A model generated the notes under the pieces. That model did not search any database and had not been told where the DNA came from. It saw only the letters and a list, made by a program, of their open reading frames with translations. From a virus, in the IMG/VR virus record IMGVR_UViG_3300005264_000018, positions 1-55,823 of that record: DNA of 55,823 bases, one strand, 5' to 3'. A program made the position numbers and the translations under genes. Of this stretch, positions 51,127-55,823 are shown piece after piece (position 1 is the stretch's first letter; each line of letters starts with the position of its first letter).

Positions 51127-51465
51127 TTAGAAATTTCTTTTAATACGGAACTCTCCGTTGTTCTTATCTACTGACCACAAAGGTTCCTCTGTTTCGGAAA
51201 TTTGGTCATTACCTGCTAAATCACTTTTATAATGGACTTCTGCTACACCTTTATTCTGTTTCTTAATTAAATCAATAAAGGCTACAGTGGGCATAGCTGG
51301 TACACCTTTAATAGTATAACCGTCCTTATTTCTAAAAACCCGACCACCTATTCTTTTAACATCACCCAATCTTAATTCAGTAGCTGTTGCACTCATAGAG
51401 TTACGAGCTATGTAATGATTTAATTTTTCTACTTGGCTGTTTTGTTTCATACCTATAATCTTCAT
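51127..51465 (-). CDS. Small unknown protein beginning MKIIG
   Basis: A 112-residue protein with a strong AAAAGGAG site. It starts MKIIGMKQ, close to the MRIIA leader found 7 to 11 kb downstream, so it may be a distant member of the same targeting group. The body has VKRIGGRVFRNKDGYTIKGV and ends with WSVDKNNGEFRIKRNF, suggesting a small beta domain. It precedes the 282-residue unknown gene by 11 bases. No known family. Confidence 0.55.
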   Translation of the reverse strand: MKIIGMKQNSQVEKLNHYIARNSMSATATELRLGDVKRIGGRVFRNKDGYTIKGVPAMPTVAFIDLIKKQNKGVAEVHYKSDLAGNDQISETEEPLWSVDKNNGEFRIKRNF

Positions 51466-51478
51466 TATAGTCTCCTTT

Positions 51479-52120
51479 TTATTTTTTCAATGTCTTTAAA
51501 ACATCAGTGTTACAAATATAATAATCTATATCAATATCTGATATTACATCACTATAGTAAGGATTAACATATAAAGAGTTACTTCCTAGTAAATATAGAG
51601 GATTAAAACCTTTATATGTCAAAACTTTGGACTTCCATAGTTTGGATTTTCTTTTAGTAAAGTGTAAAAGGAAAAAGTTCTTCTGTTTAAAAGTATCAAG
51701 CCTACTATTGAAATTAACTATCTTATCAAATATATGGTAAGTCTCTGCATAAGGAAAGTTCAAAGGAATTTCAGTATCAAATATGTGATATTTATATTCA
51801 GGTGGATAATATTTAGGACTTCTTATATACACTTCATTCGCATATAGATTATTTACAATGTTGAATATATGTTGATAAAACTCCCAAGGTTCTGACTCTT
51901 CTAATATATTACCTACCCAAGCACCACAACTGCATCTTTTATTCTCGTCTATATTTCTATGCTCACAATCATCTATACCATTAAAGCTAGACTTTATGGT
52001 TCCTTTATCATACCATATATCAATATAAATAATATCATATCTTCTTACAGGATTATTTAAAGACCTTTGAACCAAATCAGATATAGACCCTTTATCAAAA
52101 TTTATAAAATGCTCAGTCAT
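51479..52120 (-). CDS. Unknown protein with a possible zinc site
   Basis: A 213-residue protein rich in Tyr, Phe and Ile. The segment CEHRNIDENKRCSCGAW (residues about 52-68) could bind zinc through Cys and His. Further on there are many aromatic residues (YHIFDKIVNFNSRL, KNFFLLHFTKRKSKLW). Its start overlaps the end of the sigma-region-4-like gene by eight bases, suggesting coupled translation and perhaps joint function. No family is recognised. It could be part of a phage transcription or replication accessory group with its neighbours. Confidence 0.5.
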   Translation of the reverse strand: MTEHFINFDKGSISDLVQRSLNNPVRRYDIIYIDIWYDKGTIKSSFNGIDDCEHRNIDENKRCSCGAWVGNILEESEPWEFYQHIFNIVNNLYANEVYIRSPKYYPPEYKYHIFDTEIPLNFPYAETYHIFDKIVNFNSRLDTFKQKNFFLLHFTKRKSKLWKSKVLTYKGFNPLYLLGSNSLYVNPYYSDVISDIDIDYYICNTDVLKTLKK

Positions 52121-52802
52121 CTTTGAATCTCTTTAACCTCTTGTTATCATCTCGCTTAAATAAGTAATCCCCATAGTTATGTGAAGACACTAGCTCATTT
52201 AGATAATCATAATATCTTTTTGTCTTAACCTGCTCATTAAGAAAAAAGGACTCATTATTCTTAACAGTATCTATGTATAACTTATCTATAAAGCCTTTAT
52301 TTACTTCTTGATATACTTTGATATACTCATGAACGGTTTTAGCCTCTGTATAGCTCTTTAAAGCTTCTATTACACTGTTAATCTTATTTCGCATATTACC
52401 ATAACTAATATCAATTAAACTAACTGTTAAACTAAAAGTCTTTAGGAAATAATATAATACAATTAACTCTACCATCTCAGCTGGAAATAAACTTTTAAAA
52501 TCCTGCCTTACAATATTTCTATCGTTTTCGGGTCTCTTAAAAATAGTATTGATTTTACCTATACCACTTTTAATTCTCTTAGATACCCCATATTGACTAA
52601 CACCAAATAAGTCTCCTATTAAAGCCTGAGGTAAATCCCAAACATAATTCAGATAGATATAATTAGCTTCTATATAAAATAGCTCATTTAGATAAGGATT
52701 GAAGAATTTAAAAGCGTCTTTAATTAGCTCTCTCAATGGCTCTTCAATCTCTTTATTATCTAAAGTAGATATGTAATCCCAATAATTGTTGTTCTCTTCC
52801 AT
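52113..52802 (-). CDS. Sigma-region-4-like HTH protein
   Basis: A 229-residue protein with a helix-turn-helix near residues 58-85: LPQALIGDLFGVSQYGVSKRIKSGIGKI. This follows the sigma factor region 4 pattern (tQxeIAxxxGvSqxxVSrxxxxai). Ahead of it is a helix with ELFYIEANYIYLNYVWD. No region 2 pattern is visible, so it is not a complete sigma factor. Late-transcription control by a phage protein that binds promoter DNA or RNA polymerase would fit its place ahead of the virion genes. The start is two bases after the stop of the upstream gene. Confidence 0.6.
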   Translation of the reverse strand: MEENNNYWDYISTLDNKEIEEPLRELIKDAFKFFNPYLNELFYIEANYIYLNYVWDLPQALIGDLFGVSQYGVSKRIKSGIGKINTIFKRPENDRNIVRQDFKSLFPAEMVELIVLYYFLKTFSLTVSLIDISYGNMRNKINSVIEALKSYTEAKTVHEYIKVYQEVNKGFIDKLYIDTVKNNESFFLNEQVKTKRYYDYLNELVSSHNYGDYLFKRDDNKRLKRFKDD

Positions 52803-52804
52803 AA

Positions 52805-53920
52805 TTAACTCTTTAGTATAAAAATATAATACTCTACATTATCTATATAGTAGTGAAGTTTCAATTTTTCAAATTCCTTCTGTAGTTCTTGAATATTGAT
52901 AGAACCTTCTTGCCTTATTATATCTAATTCGTTGTCTAGGCTTAACCCTTTATTCAATTCTATATCTATTTCAGATTTATAAGAGATATAAATACTTCTA
53001 GCAAAATCATAAGATTGTATTATCTTATTTTTTAAAGATTTAAAATTTATATTTTGGTCTATAACTCTATTTATATGTAATCTTTTAATAACATTATACA
53101 GCTTAAAAGATTTAACATCAGGGAAACCTAAATTATCTAAAGTTATCTCACTTATATAACTGTAATATTTACCTTTCTCTTTAACTAATAAATTAGGAAT
53201 ATACTCCAAATAAACTAAATTGTGGGTATAGATTAAGTCTTGATAGCCCATATTATGAACTATATTATCTATATTTCCATAAACTGAAGATATTTTCAGT
53301 ACATTTAATAAATTCTGCAAATCTTCATCAGGATTCAGAAATATAATCTCATAACCTTTATACATAGTTTTTAATCTAACAATTAGAGAGAACTGTCTCG
53401 CAGTATCTTCATCTATACTATCTACATCAATATAAATAGCTCGTTCCAGCTCAGGAAAAACAGTTGAAGTATAATTAACTATTACTTCATCCTCTTCAAC
53501 AATAGATAAATTATTCAGAGGTATATCTAATACCAAATCTATATTTCTTAAACTATGGGATATAGTTGCTACATCATCTTGTATGCCTATTACACTAAAT
53601 ACTAATTTCTTATATTCACTATAACGAACATTATCTCCTATAGTAGGTAAGTTTACGGTTTTGACTCTTTCTAAATGTTTATTAACTTCATACTCATTAA
53701 CTTCCATTACACCAAAATTATCTCCAAAGGATGCAAAATGAACACTCTCTACAATAGACTTCAATTTAGATAAAGAAGTAGTATCTTCTGTAGATTGGTA
53801 AATATATATATTACTATCAGGGGATTTAGGGTCAAAAGGAACTCGAAGCCCTAAAGCTTCTAATTCCTTAAATGCTTTATAGCTTATAGGACTGTAAGTA
53901 GTTAATATTCTATATTGCAT
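52805..53920 (-). CDS. Unknown protein (371 aa) of the regulatory/replication block
   Basis: A 371-residue protein starting MQYRILTTYSPISYKAFKELEALG. Residues about 90-150 (LPTIGDNVRYSEYKKLVFSVIGIQDDVATI) have a weak resemblance to a KOW-type beta domain found in transcription elongation proteins, but I am not confident. The C-terminal half is helical (KNKIIQSYDFARSIYISYKSEIDIEL). It lies between the HU-like gene and the sigma-region-4-like gene, so a role in DNA or RNA metabolism is plausible. No named family is assigned. Confidence 0.5.
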   Translation of the reverse strand: MQYRILTTYSPISYKAFKELEALGLRVPFDPKSPDSNIYIYQSTEDTTSLSKLKSIVESVHFASFGDNFGVMEVNEYEVNKHLERVKTVNLPTIGDNVRYSEYKKLVFSVIGIQDDVATISHSLRNIDLVLDIPLNNLSIVEEDEVIVNYTSTVFPELERAIYIDVDSIDEDTARQFSLIVRLKTMYKGYEIIFLNPDEDLQNLLNVLKISSVYGNIDNIVHNMGYQDLIYTHNLVYLEYIPNLLVKEKGKYYSYISEITLDNLGFPDVKSFKLYNVIKRLHINRVIDQNINFKSLKNKIIQSYDFARSIYISYKSEIDIELNKGLSLDNELDIIRQEGSINIQELQKEFEKLKLHYYIDNVEYYIFILKS

Positions 53921-53930
53921 CTTTAATCTT

Positions 53931-54395
53931 TTACTTTTTAGCTACAGGAGTTTTTTTAGCTACAGTTTTCTTTACAGATACTTTTTTAGGAGTAGGTGCC
54001 TTTTCTGTCTCTACATCCTCTTCAAAATCTTCTTCCTCTTCACCATTACCCCAAATTGATTCAATATCGTCAATAGCAATATTTCTTTCACCAAATTGGA
54101 TTGTACCAGTTGTTTCAGCCTTTTGAACTGCTTCCATTTTTGCAAATGTATTTAGGTTCAATGCACCTTTAACTACTACAGCTTCCTGTATAGAAGCCAT
54201 AACAGCAGTCACTATCATATCAGCTTGTTCTTTACCAGCTCCAGTTAATCCCAAACCTAATCTCTTACTAACTCTTCTAAGCATATTATCATTAGCTGAT
54301 AATTTCTCTTCTGCTGTTCTAACAGCCTCATTTACTTTAGCACTTGCGTGTACAACTCTCTTCGTAGTAGTTTTCGTTGGGGCTTTCTTTGCCAT
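53931..54395 (-). CDS. HU-like DNA-binding protein with basic tails
   Basis: A 154-residue protein. Residues about 38-110 fit the HU/IHF pattern: two helices (NMLRRVSKRLGLGL, EQADMIVTAVMASIQEAV), then VVKGALNLNTFAKMEAVQKAETTGTIQFGERNIAI in place of the G-x-GTF and DNA-clasping beta arm. Both ends are lysine-rich and histone-like: AKKAPTKTTTKR at the start and KKVSVKKTVAKKTPVAKK at the end, after an acidic link. It may compact or organise phage DNA. AAGGA precedes the ATG, and a gap of 78 bases follows the clamp loader gene. Confidence 0.6.
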   Translation of the reverse strand: MAKKAPTKTTTKRVVHASAKVNEAVRTAEEKLSANDNMLRRVSKRLGLGLTGAGKEQADMIVTAVMASIQEAVVVKGALNLNTFAKMEAVQKAETTGTIQFGERNIAIDDIESIWGNGEEEEDFEEDVETEKAPTPKKVSVKKTVAKKTPVAKK

Positions 54396-54473
54396 AACTT
54401 TTCCTTGTTTTAAATTTGCCTAAAAACTCTTATACATATCAGGTACTAAGATTTTAAACCTATAGAGATAATC

Positions 54474-55700
54474 TTACTCGTCTTTTATAGAGACGAAACC
54501 CATATCTTCAAACTTTTTCTTCTTTCTCTGGTCTTTATTGATAACTGTCTTCTTTTTAACTTCTTTCTTAACTGTTTTGGCACCTAGATGGTTATCTACA
54601 TTATCTACAAATCTTCGACCTTGATTTGTAGATTGCACAAATGTAGTTTTGAATTGTATCCCCAATTCTGTTACAGATAATAAGAATAACTTCATATCAT
54701 CAAAATTATCAGGTTTGAACTTGACATACAATTCTATTAAAGATTTTAAATCCTTACCTACCATCTCTTTGAAATCATGGATTAACTTTTGGTCAATACC
54801 TGTAGGTATTATAGCAGGATATAAAAAGGTTGCAGATAATAAATTACTCATAGCTCTTGAATACTCATTAGCTTCGACTGTTATTAAGTTTTCAAGCTTT
54901 TTATAACTCTCTTCCATCTTATTAAACAAAGCTAACTTCAGTACTTCTGCCATATCCTCTTCTATAGAAGATATATCTATGTTTAAAAAATTGCCATTGC
55001 TCTTATAATACATATCAAGGATTTTAATAGCGTCTCTTGTTCTACCTCTGTAATTAATAGCTAACCTAGATATACTATTATTATCATACTCAATGCCTTC
55101 CTTTTCACAAATAGATATAAGTTCATCTTGTATCTCTAATGTACCTAAAGGCTTAACCATAAAAGGTATACATCTTGATTGTATTGCTGTTCGGATTTTA
55201 TTTGGCTCTGTAGTCGCAAATATCCATATAGTTCTTGTCTCGCCTTCTTCTAATTGCTTTAAGAGAATATCCCAAGCGGCATTACTTAAAGCGTGTGCTT
55301 CATCAATATAAATTATTCTAAACCCATCAGGAATAGAAGCATATTGGTTTGCTAAATCCTTTAGAACTGCTATATCTTCTTTCTTATTATATTCAGCTCC
55401 ATCTTCTTCTATGTAGTCTGGATACTCATTAGCATTAAATCTTCTACAATTATCACACTTATTGCAGGGTTTATTTTTTGCAGAACAATTGATAGCTTTA
55501 GCGAATAAACGACTTAGAGTTGTTTTCCCGCCACCGGCAGCCCCTCCGAGAATTATTCCATTAACATATTTATAAGTACCTCTTTTAAGCATACCTTTCA
55601 TAATAGATATAATATGATTTTGACCTCTTACATCAGACCAAGAATGAGGTCTATATTTGGTAAATAAACTATGCTTATGGTCATCTCCTGTTGTCTTCAT
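54474..55700 (-). CDS. dnaX-like: DnaX-like clamp loader ATPase subunit
   Basis: A 408-residue AAA+ protein. KYRPHSWSDVRGQNHI opens as in gamma/tau subunits. GGAAGGGKTT (52-61) is Walker A, C72, C79, C82 and C85 form the DnaX-type zinc module, RIIYIDEAHAL (128-138) is Walker B, FATTEPNKI (161-169) is sensor 1, and QSRC (174-177) is the arginine-finger motif. It would load the DNA sliding clamp during phage replication. The C-terminal tail is lysine-rich. It starts right after the TAA of an upstream gene (TAAATG). A full-size loader gene next to head genes suggests that the replication module lies just outside the window. Confidence 0.9.
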   Translation of the reverse strand: MKTTGDDHKHSLFTKYRPHSWSDVRGQNHIISIMKGMLKRGTYKYVNGIILGGAAGGGKTTLSRLFAKAINCSAKNKPCNKCDNCRRFNANEYPDYIEEDGAEYNKKEDIAVLKDLANQYASIPDGFRIIYIDEAHALSNAAWDILLKQLEEGETRTIWIFATTEPNKIRTAIQSRCIPFMVKPLGTLEIQDELISICEKEGIEYDNNSISRLAINYRGRTRDAIKILDMYYKSNGNFLNIDISSIEEDMAEVLKLALFNKMEESYKKLENLITVEANEYSRAMSNLLSATFLYPAIIPTGIDQKLIHDFKEMVGKDLKSLIELYVKFKPDNFDDMKLFLLSVTELGIQFKTTFVQSTNQGRRFVDNVDNHLGAKTVKKEVKKKTVINKDQRKKKKFEDMGFVSIKDE

Positions 55701-55823
55701 TTAAACTCTTTTCCTACTTCTACCACTCAAAGCCCTACTGTAAGTTTTAGTTGTCACTTTCTTTTTAAGAACGGAGCCAATTTCATTAGTCTTCTCGGCT
55801 TTATCTGCTTTACTTATATAATA
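55701..55823 (-). CDS. 3' end of an unknown basic protein
   Basis: The right edge of the window holds the last 40 codons of a minus-strand gene, reading ISKADKAEKTNEIGSVLKKK, then a Ser-, Arg- and Lys-rich tail, with TAA at 55703-55701, adjacent to the clamp loader ATG. The basic tail could bind nucleic acid. The function cannot be judged from this fragment. Confidence 0.55.
   Translation of the reverse strand, partial: YYISKADKAEKTNEIGSVLKKKVTTKTYSRALSGRSRKRV

Overview
This window is the head and tail morphogenesis region of a tailed, contractile (myovirus-type) double-stranded DNA bacteriophage with a very AT-rich genome. The evidence is a large terminase, portal, prohead protease, HK97-like capsid protein, long tail sheath, tail tube, 1268-residue tape measure, gp25/gp27/gp53/gp6-like baseplate proteins, a gp5-like spike and tail fibres. 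Every convincing gene lies on the minus strand, so transcription runs from base 55823 towards base 1. Genes are tightly packed, often with TAATG or ATGA stop/start overlaps, and most starts have an AAAGGA-type Shine-Dalgarno site. That fits a bacterial host with anti-SD-dependent translation. The host cannot be named from the sequence.

In transcription order: (1) 55.8-50.3 kb holds a DnaX-like clamp loader, an HU-like protein with histone-like basic tails, a sigma-region-4-like HTH protein and several unknowns. (2) 50.3-44.2 kb is the packaging module: candidate small terminase, a homing-endonuclease-like gene, large terminase and portal. (3) 44.2-39.9 kb is the most unusual part. Six consecutive small genes share the start MRI(I/V)A and encode a HExxH metalloprotease, a Nudix-like/ParB-like fusion, an ADP-ribosyltransferase-like protein, a GNAT acetyltransferase, an unknown and a HAD phosphatase. 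The adjacent prohead protease starts MNIIA. This looks like a set of capsid-packaged, possibly injected, effectors with a common N-terminal targeting peptide, analogous to the capsid-targeting sequence of T4 internal proteins and Alt. (4) 39.9-30.3 kb has the protease, two endonucleases interleaved with two fragments of a family-A DNA polymerase (motif B piece and motif C piece; no motif A), then scaffold-like, decoration and major capsid genes, a strong terminator and another endonuclease.

(5) 30.2-24.4 kb carries connector-type genes, tail sheath and tail tube. (6) 24.3-11 kb holds an endonuclease copy broken by one frameshift, a second tube-like gene, a T4 gp26/gp51-like chaperone with a probable +1 programmed frameshift at CCC-TAG, the tape measure, and the baseplate hub and spike genes. 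(7) 10.8-1 kb holds the gp6-like wedge (apparently frameshifted), a P2 gpI-like protein, a glycine-rich adhesin, a DUF4376-like protein, a DUF1353 protein, a LamG-like fibre protein, small unknowns and the start of a coiled-coil fibre gene.

Five related zinc-module plus PD-(D/E)XK/Vsr-like endonuclease genes are scattered beside conserved genes (terminase, polymerase fragments twice, capsid, tail tube). Several intergenic hairpins place the ribosome binding site in their 3' arm, suggesting translational timing control. All functional calls rest on reading motifs by eye; no database search was possible.
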